A stretch of 64,000 nt of DNA from Nostoc sp. T09 (GCF_002154695.1 NZ_MTAV01000001.1:35539-99538); one strand, 5' to 3'. Positions 24,778 to 35,326 are shown, numbered from the stretch's first letter. Translations and numbers: made by a program. The notes: generated by a model from the sequence alone, not told the origin.

Positions 24778-27576
24778 CTATAAAGTTAACTGGGGAAACG
24801 TAATTTTAAATACTGTTGCGTGATGAGTTTCTAAAATAATGGTTCCTTCTAGTTGTTCTGTAACTAAGTCATAAACTAACGAAAGACCTAATGAATTAGT
24901 ATCTTTCCAATTAATCTCTTTTGAAAAACCAATACCGTTATCTCGAATAGTCATTTCAATCCTATCACCGAGATTGCATAATCTAATAATAATAGTGCCT
25001 ACTTTTTGGTTGGGAAAAGCATGTTTGAGAGCATTTGAGATTAATTCGTTGATAATTAAACCACAGGCAATGGCTTGGTCAACATTCAAGCTGACAGAAT
25101 CTATATAAGTTTCTAGACCGATCTCAGCAGGTGATACTTGATAAGAAATTAATAAACTTGTTGCTAAATTCTGGATATAGTCAGCAACATCAAGTTGTCC
25201 AATATTAGGAGCGGTGTATAAATTTCTGTGAATTAGTGAGATTGAATCAATCCGATTTTGACTGTCTCTCAGCACTTTGATCACTTCAGGATCGCTGAGG
25301 GTTTGGGACTGGAGTTGCAAGAGACTAGAGACAATTTGCAAGTTATTTTTAACTCGATGATGAATCTCCTTTAACAAAACTTCTTTTTCTGCTAATGCAC
25401 TTCTTAATTCTGCTTCAGCTGTCTGTCTTTGGGTAATTTCGATTTGGGCTTGCTGAAGGATGCTAGATTGTTGAATAGCGATCGCTATTGGCACCGATAG
25501 TTGATCGAGTAAATCTAATTGATTTTCCTCCCACTCCCGAGTCCGAGAACATTGGTGTGCAATTAATAAACCCCACAGTCCAGAGCAAGGATTTTCTTCA
25601 CTTACTTGCAAAAGAATGGGTACTACTAAATTTGCTTTGACCTCAAACTGTTCTAACAAGTTAATATGGCATTCAGATAATCCAGCTTGGTAAATGTTAG
25701 CGATCGCTCTTTTACGACCTTGATAATACTCCTTACCCGCACCTGTTTGAAAACAGGTATCTACTATCTGTGCATCTATCGAAGCTGTCCAGCCATTAAC
25801 CACTGATTCAGCCACAACTGTAGCGCTCATATCTGAAGCAAACCGCAAAACTATCACCCGATCAACCTGAAGTAAATCTCGTACTTCTCTCACCGTAGCA
25901 TTAAGAATATCTTGGAGATTTAAAGATTGACGAATTCGCCCAGTAACGGTTCGCATCAACTGCTCCCGTTCTAGCTGAGTTTTTAAAGCCCGTTCAGTTT
26001 GCTTGCGTTCTGTAATATTTTGCCCGATACCGATGATTTGCCCATTTGCTAGGTGAACATTAGTCCAAGAGGTATCAATTACACGACCTTCTTGAGTTTG
26101 AGTTCTAAAGTCGCCCCAAATTTTTTGTGCAGACTTAATAAAATTAACAGCATATTGATAATCTTTAGGATTAGGATATGAAGCTTCCAGAACATCACGA
26201 GTTTGGAAATCCTGAAAATTCCAACCTAAAGTACGTTCCCACTCTTGGTTTACCCATTCGGGTTTACCGTTAACACCGATGAGTGCAATCATCAACGGAA
26301 TATTTTCAAAGATATTCCGGAGAAATTCATTTTGCTCTTGGAGACTTGTTTCTGCATTTTTGCGATCGGTGATATCATAAAAAACTTTTAAAATAGCAGC
26401 TTCTCCATTAAATGTTAGAAACTGAACGGAAGCAATTGCCCAGAAAGAAGTGCCATCTGGTCTTTTAAATTGGAATTCATGGTTATGAACATAGCCGTGT
26501 TGGGCAAGAGCTTTTAATATTAATTCTCGTTCGTCTGGGTTGTGATAAAATTCTGAAGCTTGTCGAGAATTAATTGAATCTTCTGGAGTTAAGCGAAATA
26601 TTTCTATAAACTTTTGGTTGGCATGTAAAATTAGACCATCAGTCAAGCGTGAGATAAACAAGGGGATGGGAATTGCTTGTGAAATTGCCCGTAATCTGGC
26701 TTCGCTTTCATGAAGCGTTTGTTCTTTTTGTTTGCGATTGGTAATATCTCTGATTACTCCTAAGCAAGCGTTATAACTAGGATATTCTATCGAATGGGCA
26801 ACAACTTCAACATCAATAATCTGCCCATCTTTGCGGAGATGTTTCCATTCTTTAGAGCAGTTGGCATTACTAATTTTTTGTGCACAATGTTGCTCTAGAC
26901 TAGGCATATCTTCTGGGATGAGCAGGTCAGTCACACACATTTGCAAGAACTCTGCTCGAGAATAGCCATAATGAATAATAGCAGCATTATTGACATCTAA
27001 AAATTTCAGGTTATGGCAATCAATCACCCACATAGGATTGGGATGATTCTGAAAAAGGAGATTAAAACTCTTTTGAGTATTATTAATAATTTTTTCTTGA
27101 TGTAAATCTAAACACCTAGTTACTTGTCTCGCTAATTTTTGTAATATTGCTTGCTCTTTGGCACTGAAATCACGAGGAGCAGAATCAAATATACAAAGAC
27201 TACCTATAGCAAAGCCGCTTGCAGTAATTAGAGGAACTCCTGCATAGCAACGGCAGTAAGGTTCTAAAATCACCAAGGGATTGGCAGCAAATCGTTCATC
27301 CTGCAAGATATCTGGGATGATTAATATTTCACTTTCAAGAATCGTGTAAGCACCAAAGGAAACGCTCCGAGGAATTTCTGTTTGATTAATGCCAATTTTA
27401 GACTTAAACCATTCTCGTTCAGCATCGACTAAACTAATCATTGCCATTGGCATGTCAAACAGATCGGCAGCCAACTGAGTAAGTTCATCAAAAATTTCTT
27501 CTGGTGGTGTATCTAAAATTTGATATTGATGAAGTAATTCCAGTCGTTGAATTTCATTTTTAGGTAATGGTATCAC
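24778..27576 (-). CDS. GAF-PAS3-GAF sensor histidine kinase (HisKA_2 type)
   Basis: A 932-residue cytoplasmic sensor with a GTG start at 27576 (MIPLPKNEIQRLELLHQYQI). Domains in order: GAF (about 20-160, LAADLFDMPMAMISLVDAE), three PAS domains (about 170-290, 295-410, 415-530), a second GAF (about 545-700; VIVLRFASDMSATVVAESV), a HisKA_2 dimerisation domain (KEIHHRVKNNLQIVSSLLQL, phospho-acceptor in HHRVKNN) and HATPase_c (LIINELISNALKHAFPN, RDNGIGFS). No Cys in the second GAF is clearly placed for bilin attachment, so I do not call it a phytochrome. The receiver-containing kinase follows in the operon and is its likely partner. It has no transmembrane segments. Confidence 0.92.
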   Translation of the reverse strand: MIPLPKNEIQRLELLHQYQILDTPPEEIFDELTQLAADLFDMPMAMISLVDAEREWFKSKIGINQTEIPRSVSFGAYTILESEILIIPDILQDERFAANPLVILEPYCRCYAGVPLITASGFAIGSLCIFDSAPRDFSAKEQAILQKLARQVTRCLDLHQEKIINNTQKSFNLLFQNHPNPMWVIDCHNLKFLDVNNAAIIHYGYSRAEFLQMCVTDLLIPEDMPSLEQHCAQKISNANCSKEWKHLRKDGQIIDVEVVAHSIEYPSYNACLGVIRDITNRKQKEQTLHESEARLRAISQAIPIPLFISRLTDGLILHANQKFIEIFRLTPEDSINSRQASEFYHNPDERELILKALAQHGYVHNHEFQFKRPDGTSFWAIASVQFLTFNGEAAILKVFYDITDRKNAETSLQEQNEFLRNIFENIPLMIALIGVNGKPEWVNQEWERTLGWNFQDFQTRDVLEASYPNPKDYQYAVNFIKSAQKIWGDFRTQTQEGRVIDTSWTNVHLANGQIIGIGQNITERKQTERALKTQLEREQLMRTVTGRIRQSLNLQDILNATVREVRDLLQVDRVIVLRFASDMSATVVAESVVNGWTASIDAQIVDTCFQTGAGKEYYQGRKRAIANIYQAGLSECHINLLEQFEVKANLVVPILLQVSEENPCSGLWGLLIAHQCSRTREWEENQLDLLDQLSVPIAIAIQQSSILQQAQIEITQRQTAEAELRSALAEKEVLLKEIHHRVKNNLQIVSSLLQLQSQTLSDPEVIKVLRDSQNRIDSISLIHRNLYTAPNIGQLDVADYIQNLATSLLISYQVSPAEIGLETYIDSVSLNVDQAIACGLIINELISNALKHAFPNQKVGTIIIRLCNLGDRIEMTIRDNGIGFSKEINWKDTNSLGLSLVYDLVTEQLEGTIILETHHATVFKITFPQLTL

Positions 27577-28379
27577 TGGTCGGATGGAAAATTTTTTTTA
27601 TTAAAATACTCAAACGTTTTACGTAATTTGGGTTCTCTCCTATGAACCTTCGCTATGCTATCTAAAATTAACTAAAGCTCATCTCTGAATTAATGAGTTT
27701 TTTGTCAACAGATGCTCCACATTAACGAGCTTATTGAGACCTAATTTTGTTGCTGCGAATCTTCACCAAATTGAACTGAATAATGGTGTTCATTTATAAA
27801 TATTGTTTAATAAAAATAATACTCCCCCATCAATCCTTTTAACAGAATAAAGTTACTCTTTGCAACATAATTTATGCAATTTTTGCAATATAACTAATGC
27901 AGACAGAGGCTTAAAGAAACTACAATCGCGGGTGTTGGGTAATATGTGCGATCGCTAAACAAACTTTTCCTCAAGCTCTACTAAGGTTCTTGTCCTCCTT
28001 GGCTGCTTGGCAGTACTTTTGCTTCAAGGCTTCAGTTCATAAAACCAAAGCATTTACAGGGGCTGAATCGTCGCCAGTTCTTGCTACGCTCGGCTATAAC
28101 TCTTAATGGTCTTATTGTAGCAAAGTTGTTGTTAAAAACTGGTTTAGTCCAAGGTTAAGAGATATTATACCGCCTCATTTTTCAGCAAGCTGATACTGGA
28201 TATTTGCGAACAGATCTGCACAGCGATCGCAATATCTTCTTTGCTAGTTAAGATTGGGAAAATAATCCAGAGCGGGGTGGGATGAAAATTGTAGATTTGC
28301 CTTTAGAGGTTTAGATCAAAAAACGAACCAAAAAGAGCGCAAAGGACACAAAAAATCTTTGTGTCCTAAGTGTTTTCTT
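27577..28379. other. 803-bp intergenic stretch
   Basis: No gene was found on either strand. It contains two HIP1 sites, the terminator-like hairpin at 28343-28367 and AT-rich DNA upstream of the sensor kinase operon. A short mixed-composition stretch at about 27960-28140 gives no recognisable protein in any frame. It may be decayed coding sequence, but I cannot support that. Confidence 0.4.
28343..28367 (-). terminator. terminator of the SagB-like gene
   Basis: A perfect 10-bp stem AGGACACAAA / TTTGTGTCCT with a 5-base loop. Read on the minus strand it follows the stop codon at 28380 by about a dozen bases and is itself followed by TTGCGCTCTTTTTGG, a T-rich tail. Confidence 0.65.
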
Positions 28380-29912
28380 TTATCTCGGTCGTCCCAAAGT
28401 AGTGATGTAGAGAACTGCTTCATCTATAGGAATACCCAAAACTTCATTTACTTGATCGTCAAAAAAGCCACCAATACCGCTGACGCCCAAATTGAGTTGA
28501 GTTGCCGCTAAATTCAGCCGTTGCCCTAAATGCCCAGCATCCATGTGTAAATAGCGGTAAACCCGATCGCCGTACTGAGCGATCGCAGATTTTAGATCTG
28601 CCGTATGAAATAGCACTGCTGCTGCATCTCGCCCTAAATCTTGCCCCAAGCAGAGGAAGTGTAATTCTCGCCGGAAGTTTTTAAAGCGAATTTGCCGCAA
28701 TTCTTGGGCTTTAGGTGCGTAATAATAACAGCCTGCTTCCAATCCTTTGACTCCGCAAACCGCAATGAATGTTTCGATCAGATTCAGGTCAAAGTAGTCT
28801 GGAGAACGATCTAAATTTTGGTAAATGTAATTTTGGGGTTGGTAGGTGAAATCAAGTAAGGCTTTGAGTTCATCAAAGGTCAAATCTTCACCACTATAAG
28901 CACGGGTAGAACGGCGTTTGTGCATGGTATTTTCCAGTTCTACCAGATGTTCTCCCCAATTGATGGGTGTTGTAGCTGTAGGAATTTTCAGACAGAAAGG
29001 GAAGTTATATTTATCCTCTAAGGATCTGTCTTGTTTTACCTCTGGTAAATTGAGTTTGCCAGTTGTACCAGATTGGATCTGCGTCTGGCGATGAAAATAT
29101 TTCAGCAGTTCGCCATCGGGGATTATGGGGTAATCGGTTTCGGTGGCAGAAGGTAAAGCAGTTCGTCCCAGTGGTAAATTTTGTTTGATGTCTAATAAGT
29201 CTGCCAAAGGCAAAACTGCGATCGCTCCTTCTTGCTGCGGCTCAATATAAAGCAGATCGTTAACAGCTTCATCAATAAAGCCACCGATTAAGTGGGGGCG
29301 ATAGTCATTAATCGCCGCAGCTAACTCGATATTACCCAACAGGTGCCCTGTATCCAAAAAAATTCGGCGGTAAGCCCGATCTTCATACCGCCAAGCAGAA
29401 CGATAGAATACCGCAGTGATCACAATCGCCAGTTGAGTACTTTCAAGAGACGGATGCCAAAAACAAGCTGCTTGTAAAGCTTGCCAAACGTCATTTTCCC
29501 AATACTGCATTAGGGAATGAGTCCGACTTTGGTAGTTATATAGCCCAGCTGGTAACAACTGCGTCCCCCTAGAAACTACATACACCTCAGCCGGGTATAA
29601 CCCACCTGCACTCGGGGCAGATCGTAAATATACCGCACTCCCCATAGAAGGCATTCTCGCTGTCAGCCCATAACTACGAAACAACAGCCGTGAAAGTCTC
29701 TGCCACCATTGAGTATCTGCACTATCAACAGAAGCTGCGGAATTTTCTTGAAGGTAGGGTTTGAGGTCGAAAGACGAGCCAATTCTGTACTCTTTGAACG
29801 GTACTGGTTGCTTAGCCCAATCTAACCTCTGACTTTTCGAGGCCAGCGTTTCAGGGTCATATTTAGTCCGTTCGTGGTAGTGCTGAGCAATTGATTGGTG
29901 TATTTCAGGCAT
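28380..29912 (-). CDS. SagB/ThcOx-type nitroreductase with two oxidoreductase domains
   Basis: A 510-residue protein from the ATG at 29912 (MPEIHQSIAQHYHERTKYDP). Two nitroreductase-fold domains sit in tandem: about 95-260 (MPSMGSAVYLRSAPSAGGLY, YEDRAYRRIFLDTGHLLGNI) and about 330-510 (HKRRSTRAYSGEDLTFDELK, YRYLHMDAGHLGQRLNLAAT). The R-S-APSAGGLYP motif and the repeated DxGHLxxNxxLAA helix are SagB/ThcOx hallmarks. SagB enzymes are FMN oxidases that convert azolines to azoles in ribosomal peptides. No cyclase, leader peptide or transporter gene is nearby, so its substrate is open and a peptide role is only a family analogy. The frame extends upstream only to a TTG. Confidence 0.85.
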   Translation of the reverse strand: MPEIHQSIAQHYHERTKYDPETLASKSQRLDWAKQPVPFKEYRIGSSFDLKPYLQENSAASVDSADTQWWQRLSRLLFRSYGLTARMPSMGSAVYLRSAPSAGGLYPAEVYVVSRGTQLLPAGLYNYQSRTHSLMQYWENDVWQALQAACFWHPSLESTQLAIVITAVFYRSAWRYEDRAYRRIFLDTGHLLGNIELAAAINDYRPHLIGGFIDEAVNDLLYIEPQQEGAIAVLPLADLLDIKQNLPLGRTALPSATETDYPIIPDGELLKYFHRQTQIQSGTTGKLNLPEVKQDRSLEDKYNFPFCLKIPTATTPINWGEHLVELENTMHKRRSTRAYSGEDLTFDELKALLDFTYQPQNYIYQNLDRSPDYFDLNLIETFIAVCGVKGLEAGCYYYAPKAQELRQIRFKNFRRELHFLCLGQDLGRDAAAVLFHTADLKSAIAQYGDRVYRYLHMDAGHLGQRLNLAATQLNLGVSGIGGFFDDQVNEVLGIPIDEAVLYITTLGRPR

Positions 29913-30257
29913 AGTACTTTCAATAGCATTGGGCGTCCTTTTTTGATCTTGGCATTCCTGCGCCTGATTATTTCGTCTTAATTGGTACAATCTTAATAAT
30001 TACAATATGATACTGAGTAACTACTAGTGTGTAATTTCCTAATCATTAGCTGATTGGAGCTTGCTCAGCATTTAAGATTGCAGAAACCTGAGATGCAAAG
30101 TCTCTACAATCCAAAATACTGTTGTAGTTATCTCAAACAATAGGCTGTCACATATTAAAGTTTTATATACTCCGTAGCCATAGGTTTTGATTTTGAATTC
30201 CGCGCAGCTGTACTAGTTTTACTGTCAGTAACCAAAACTGAGAAAATATTATTTTTT
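29913..30257. other. 345-bp intergenic stretch
   Basis: AT-rich spacer between two same-strand genes. I see no ORF, RNA or strong hairpin. The promoter of the SagB-like gene should lie in the first 150 bases. Confidence 0.4.
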
Positions 30258-31187
30258 TTATCCATCATAATTCTCTACTGGTGGTATTGGTCTTACAGGC
30301 TGGGAATTGCGTCGCCAACGGTTCAATCCATAAATAGCCGCCGCCAAAATCAAAAAGTAAGGGCTGTAAACCATTAACCAAATAGCCAACTTGAGTAAGC
30401 CAACTGTGAATTCTCCAACAGAGTGGCTAGAGTTGTTCCAAGTTTCTTGAATTTGTAAACCTAAACCCCGTTGCGGGCTGCTGCTAGAAACTGCTGCTTC
30501 TAGGTTCAATGTGATACTAGAGTATGCAACTTGATTTTGTAAGTTTTTCAGTTGGGCATTTATTTGCTCAATTGATTGACGGACATTACTAAGTTCTTTG
30601 GCAACACTTAATACATCTCTCACAGAACCAGAGCGATCCATAATTTTTTGCAAATTGGCTTCTGTTCTGCGCAGATTGGTTAATCTAGCTTGGAAATCTA
30701 CCAGTTGATTGCTAACATCTTCCGCCGTGATATTGCGATTTTCTACTGTACCCAATTTAGCCAGTTCATCGAGCGTTGAGTCCAGTTGATTTTGCGGTAC
30801 CCGCAGCATTATAGATGCAGTATGACGTGCGTTGTCTTGTGTGGGTTGACGTTCGTTTAACCCAATCAAATCACCTTGTTTGTTATTGATAATTTTGGAG
30901 ACTGCATTGATACTCTGATCTACAGAGTTAACAATTACAGTCATTGCTGCTTTTTTAATCAGTTGCGGACGGGATTGTGGAACTGGTGCTGCTTCGGATT
31001 TTAGCGCAACACTCCCAGCACTATCAGCAGGTGCTGCTTGGTTGTTGAGGGCGCGCCCGCCTGTACTTTGTGATAATTGCTGTTTTGATTGTTGTGGAAC
31101 AGAGGCGCAACTAGTAAAAATTACACCTCCCAGCAGCGCACTCATAACTAAAGCAGATTTATTAGGTAATTTAATCGAGACTTTCAT
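30258..31187 (-). CDS. DUF4349 lipoprotein
   Basis: A 309-residue envelope protein. The N-terminal signal (SALVMSALLGGVIFTSCAS) ends in a lipobox-like FTSC, so it is probably a lipoprotein. A low-complexity linker follows to about residue 75. The DUF4349 domain then contains VDQSINAVSKIINNKQGDLI, MLRVPQNQLDSTLDELA and a long coiled coil (VAKELSNVRQSIEQINAQLK, LKNLQNQVAYSSITLNL). One transmembrane helix lies near the C-terminus (LLKLAIWLMVYSPYFLILAA), then a basic tail. It appears tethered at both ends of the periplasmic part. The function of DUF4349 is unknown. It is divergent from the nuclease gene; a CRP-type site lies between them. Confidence 0.88.
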   Translation of the reverse strand: MKVSIKLPNKSALVMSALLGGVIFTSCASVPQQSKQQLSQSTGGRALNNQAAPADSAGSVALKSEAAPVPQSRPQLIKKAAMTVIVNSVDQSINAVSKIINNKQGDLIGLNERQPTQDNARHTASIMLRVPQNQLDSTLDELAKLGTVENRNITAEDVSNQLVDFQARLTNLRRTEANLQKIMDRSGSVRDVLSVAKELSNVRQSIEQINAQLKNLQNQVAYSSITLNLEAAVSSSSPQRGLGLQIQETWNNSSHSVGEFTVGLLKLAIWLMVYSPYFLILAAAIYGLNRWRRNSQPVRPIPPVENYDG

Positions 31188-31311
31188 AATTTAGACCCCA
31201 GGATAGATGAAGTTAATCTCAGTATCGCTGAGAGCAAAACTGAAAGTTGGCATTGTTGCGATTTATGTAACAGAGAGTGTCACTAAGATTAGTTTTACCC
31301 CTGACAACAGC

Positions 31312-31329
31312 TTGTGATTTAACTCACAA
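31312..31329. promoter_or_regulatory. perfect CRP-type binding site
   Basis: TTGTGATTTAACTCACAA: TGTGA-N6-TCACA with six-base arms in perfect inverted symmetry. It matches the consensus for E. coli CRP and the cyanobacterial cAMP receptor proteins. It is 60 bp upstream of the nuclease gene (plus strand) and 125 bp upstream of the DUF4349 gene (minus strand), so it could act on either. Spacing to the start sites is unknown. Confidence 0.65.
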
Positions 31330-31389
31330 TTACCTGCTAATTACTTAGATAAAATTAAGGCTAAAGCATAAAATAATACTTAAAACTAA

Positions 31390-31830
31390 ATGACTTTAAT
31401 ACAGTTAATGTTAGTACTAGCTACAGTAATGGGTGTAACGGATAGCAATACAATTCGTGTTAAAGATGATGCTGGTCAAACAACTACAGTTAAATTAGTT
31501 TGTATTGATACACCTAAAGAAACTAAACAAAAGTATGTTTCAGCAGCCACCAACAAACTTAAACAACTGCTACCATCAGGTAGCCCAGTGGTGATCAAAA
31601 GTGTAGATCGAGATAGAACTGGGCGCATACTGGGTGAAGTATATATAGATAATCGCTCAGTAAATCTCCATTTGGTTGAAGAGGGTAATGCTGTTGTTGA
31701 TCGAGAATCTTTATATTACTGCGAGGAAAACAAAACTCAATTTTTAATCGCAGAAGCCAATGCAAAAAATAAGCGTTTGGGATTATGGCAACAGTTTAAT
31801 CCTGTAACGGCTAGGAATACATCAAAGTGA
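31390..31830 (+). CDS. staphylococcal-nuclease-like thermonuclease, exported
   Basis: A 146-residue protein. A short hydrophobic N-terminus (MTLIQLMLVLATVMGV) may be a signal or anchor. The SNase OB-fold follows: VTDSNTIRVKDD, VKLVCIDTPKETKQ, DRDRTGRILGEVYID, EEGNAVVDRE and IAEANAKNKRLGLW. The two active-site acids (IDTP and the Glu after it) and the later Arg (DRTGR) are present. The first catalytic Arg, normally in the R-L-x-x-I-D strand, is replaced by Lys (VKLVCID). Activity may therefore be altered. Such enzymes degrade extracellular DNA or RNA. A perfect CRP-type site lies upstream. Confidence 0.85.
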   Translation: MTLIQLMLVLATVMGVTDSNTIRVKDDAGQTTTVKLVCIDTPKETKQKYVSAATNKLKQLLPSGSPVVIKSVDRDRTGRILGEVYIDNRSVNLHLVEEGNAVVDRESLYYCEENKTQFLIAEANAKNKRLGLWQQFNPVTARNTSK

Positions 31831-32400
31831 TGGCAATTTCATCTAGTAATCCTATCTAGCTTGAAAATAAGGCAGGAGGCAGAGGGCAGAAGGTGAGCCA
31901 CTGCGGTGGACGGGTTCCCCGGCATAAAGCAAGTGGCGAACCCGAAGGGCAGAAGGAAGGATTAATATTTTCATCCTTGGTTGTGCCAAAACCTGGCGTC
32001 AATGGCTGATTTGTAATAATGAAAGGTTGAAATTCTTGGCTTATTTTAGAAGTCAGGAATTTTATTTTTGTAGGGTGTATATTGCCCACCAAAACAATAC
32101 GAAATTTTATTTGATAGCTGAGACGGGCAAAACTCCCATAGTACAATAAAAAACTGTAATGCACTCCATCGAGAAACCCTATAGATGCAATAGATGCAGA
32201 GTACTTTTCGTTTTCTGTGGTGTAAAGGTACGAAGAAAGTAGTTCTGCTAGAAGTCTAGTGCAGCATAATTAAAGACTTTTAATGCCAAGGTAAAATTGC
32301 TATCACAGTAAGCTTCTTTATAACCCTGTCTAGAGATTAATTGTCAAAAGATGTTTGAACAGTTAATACATTAATGGCGCTGCAAACAAGAGCTAGAAGC
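31831..32400. other. 570-bp intergenic stretch with nested repeats
   Basis: It holds the purine-rich repeat at 31871-31960 with a 52-base insert. The rest is AT-rich, and no gene is supported on either strand. The minus-strand frame at 31856-32164 runs through the repeats. Confidence 0.45.
31871..31960. repeat. purine-rich repeat interrupted by a small hairpin element
   Basis: GGCAGGAGGCAGAGGGCAGA-type repeat resembling the one at 48678. It is interrupted at 31894-31945 by a 52-base GC-rich insert whose arms GGGTTC/GAACCC and GCCACT/AGTGGC can pair. The 11-mer AGGGCAGAAGG borders the insert on both sides (31883-31893 and 31946-31956). Either a target-site duplication or the repeat's own periodicity could explain that. 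Confidence 0.6.
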
Positions 32401-33267
32401 ATGGAAAGCAAACAGTTAGGAAAAACGGGTGTATCTGTAAGTGCGATCGGTTTGGGTGGAATGCCAATGTCGATATCGAATCGCACTCCCGAATCGCAAT
32501 CAATCCCAGTTATCCATCGTGCTTTGGATTTGGGGATCACATTCATTGACACGGCCGACTCTTACTGTCTAGATGAATCAGATAAGCACCACAACGAACG
32601 TCTGATTTATACAGCACTTGGCAGTTATAAAGGCGATGTTAGCCATGTGGTTGTTGCAACCAAAGGCGGTTTGATGCGTCCTCATGGAAACTGGGTACGC
32701 AACGGTAACCCCAAACATTTACGCCAAACAATTCGTGAAAGTTTTCAAGCATTAGGGGGTAGTAAACCTATAGATGTTTGGCAATATCACGCCCCCGATC
32801 CTAAATACACTATTGAAGAATCCCTCGCACCAGTGAAAGAAGCGGTAGAAACTGGTTTAATTCGGTTTGTGGGAGTTTCTAACTTTTCTGTAGAACAAAT
32901 TAAGCAAGCACGAAATGTGGTTGATATTGTCTCCGTGCAAAATCAATATAGCCCTTGGGAACGACAGCCAGAAATTGACGGCGTTTTGAAGTATTGCGAA
33001 CAAGAAGGATTAACCTTTTTGCCTTGGAGTCCATTTGGTGGTAGTCGTCGCCATCAAAACTTGCAAGATATTCCCGCGATCGCACAGTTAGCTCAAGCAA
33101 AAGGCGTATCAGTTTATTGTATTGTGTTGGCGTGGTTGCGTTCTAAATCACCTGTTATTTTGCCCATACCTGGTGCTAGTAAGGTTTCCAGTATTGAGGA
33201 CTCAGTACAGGCTCTGAATGTGCAACTATCTGAAGCAGAAGTCCAAAAAATTGATCAAGCAACGTAA
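32401..33267 (+). CDS. aldo/keto reductase
   Basis: A 288-residue TIM-barrel oxidoreductase from the ATG at 32401 (MESKQLGKTGVSVSAIGLGG); another ATG nine codons upstream (32374) is possible but adds an unalignable segment. The catalytic tetrad is visible: Asp in TFIDTADSY, Tyr in the same strand, Lys in VVATKGG and His in VWQYHAPD. NADPH binding is supported by PGASKVSSIEDSV. It probably reduces aldehydes or ketones in the cytoplasm; the substrate is unknown. It stands alone between intergenic regions. Confidence 0.88.
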   Translation: MESKQLGKTGVSVSAIGLGGMPMSISNRTPESQSIPVIHRALDLGITFIDTADSYCLDESDKHHNERLIYTALGSYKGDVSHVVVATKGGLMRPHGNWVRNGNPKHLRQTIRESFQALGGSKPIDVWQYHAPDPKYTIEESLAPVKEAVETGLIRFVGVSNFSVEQIKQARNVVDIVSVQNQYSPWERQPEIDGVLKYCEQEGLTFLPWSPFGGSRRHQNLQDIPAIAQLAQAKGVSVYCIVLAWLRSKSPVILPIPGASKVSSIEDSVQALNVQLSEAEVQKIDQAT

Positions 33268-33487
33268 TCATTAGTCAATCGTCAGCAAGAATTCTTTGTT
33301 TTACTCTTTGCTTTGTTTTCCTATCAGCCGAAACAGATAAATTCAATATCCCATGCGTTGAGGGGTGTTTAAATTGCATAAAACTGATAAGCAAAATGCT
33401 TGGCTTGATTGCAATTCTCTATTTTGAATTTTGAATTGCTTAGTTGTGGTTACTCAATTTGGGGTAAAATCAAAAGCCTGCCAATAA

Positions 33488-34513
<1,026 letters not shown>

Positions 34514-34530
34514 TTGTAATTAGTAATAGG

Positions 34531-34565
34531 TAATAGTTAATGCGTTAACTAACAATTAACTATTA
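34531..34565. terminator. AT-rich hairpin between convergent genes
   Basis: Perfect 11-bp arms TAATAGTTAAT and ATTAACTATTA. It covers the stop codon of the minus-strand gene and follows the ilvC stop, so it could serve both. It is AT-rich and therefore of modest strength. Confidence 0.5.
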
Positions 34566-35326
34566 TCTATATTCAAAAAGTAGCTTATCCTAGAAATTGC
34601 ATATTTCACGCTTTTTTCATGTGTATATTCTAGATTGATTGGGATTTCTTGGTAGAATTGCAGCACAATCACAGCTCGATAAAGTTTAGAGTATTTAAAT
34701 TGCTTGTCTTGAATATCAAAACGCAAAATAGATTCTAAGGGAAATTCAATAATTTCATGACTACGCAATCCTTTGCGCTCTATAAATACCTTATTAAGGC
34801 TTTTGTAGAAAGTACAATTGGTTACAGGTGTTGTCGCAACAAAAGCACCAATAGCCATAGTAATTAACATAAATAAGCCGAAGAAAAATACATAGTTCCG
34901 CTGATTTTGGTACACCGAGAGATAAGTCTCACCAGAGCTAATAAATTTATTGATTTCAAAAGCAAATTCCTGATTTTCTTGATAGCTAAGATGTGATAAA
35001 AGAGCATAATCCCCAAAGGGTGTCAAAATGATAATTTCATAAGTGCGCCCCCCTTTGCTGCCGGTATGTGTCTTAATGTATGCTTCTTGAGGATCGAGAA
35101 TTTTCCGCTTCTCCATAATTCCAAGCAAATTAAACCGCCTTAACTCACAGTTAATTTGAGTAGATGAGGGGCGCTTGCAAGTTAGATTAGCTGAAGCAGA
35201 TTCAAAAAATATGCAATAAATAAAAAAACTCAGACTGGCAATCAAAATAGGCCAACCGGTGAGCCAATGTCTTATTGGCCGGTGCTTTAGCTGCAATCTG
35301 GTGCGGGTTTCTTCTACAATTTTCAT
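34556..35326 (-). CDS. membrane protein of unknown function
   Basis: A 256-residue protein with two predicted transmembrane helices: about 24-44 (GWPILIASLSFFIYCIFFES) and about 145-167 (YVFFFGLFMLITMAIGAFVA). The loop between is periplasmic or cytoplasmic and contains two Cys (LTCKRPSSTQINCELRR). After the second helix a beta-rich domain (NKVFIERKGLRSHEIIEFPL, ESILRFDIQDKQFKYSKLYR) looks PH- or bPH-like. I do not recognise a family with confidence. It stands alone, convergent with ilvC. The N-terminal stretch is basic. Confidence 0.75.
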   Translation of the reverse strand: MKIVEETRTRLQLKHRPIRHWLTGWPILIASLSFFIYCIFFESASANLTCKRPSSTQINCELRRFNLLGIMEKRKILDPQEAYIKTHTGSKGGRTYEIIILTPFGDYALLSHLSYQENQEFAFEINKFISSGETYLSVYQNQRNYVFFFGLFMLITMAIGAFVATTPVTNCTFYKSLNKVFIERKGLRSHEIIEFPLESILRFDIQDKQFKYSKLYRAVIVLQFYQEIPINLEYTHEKSVKYAISRISYFLNIDNS

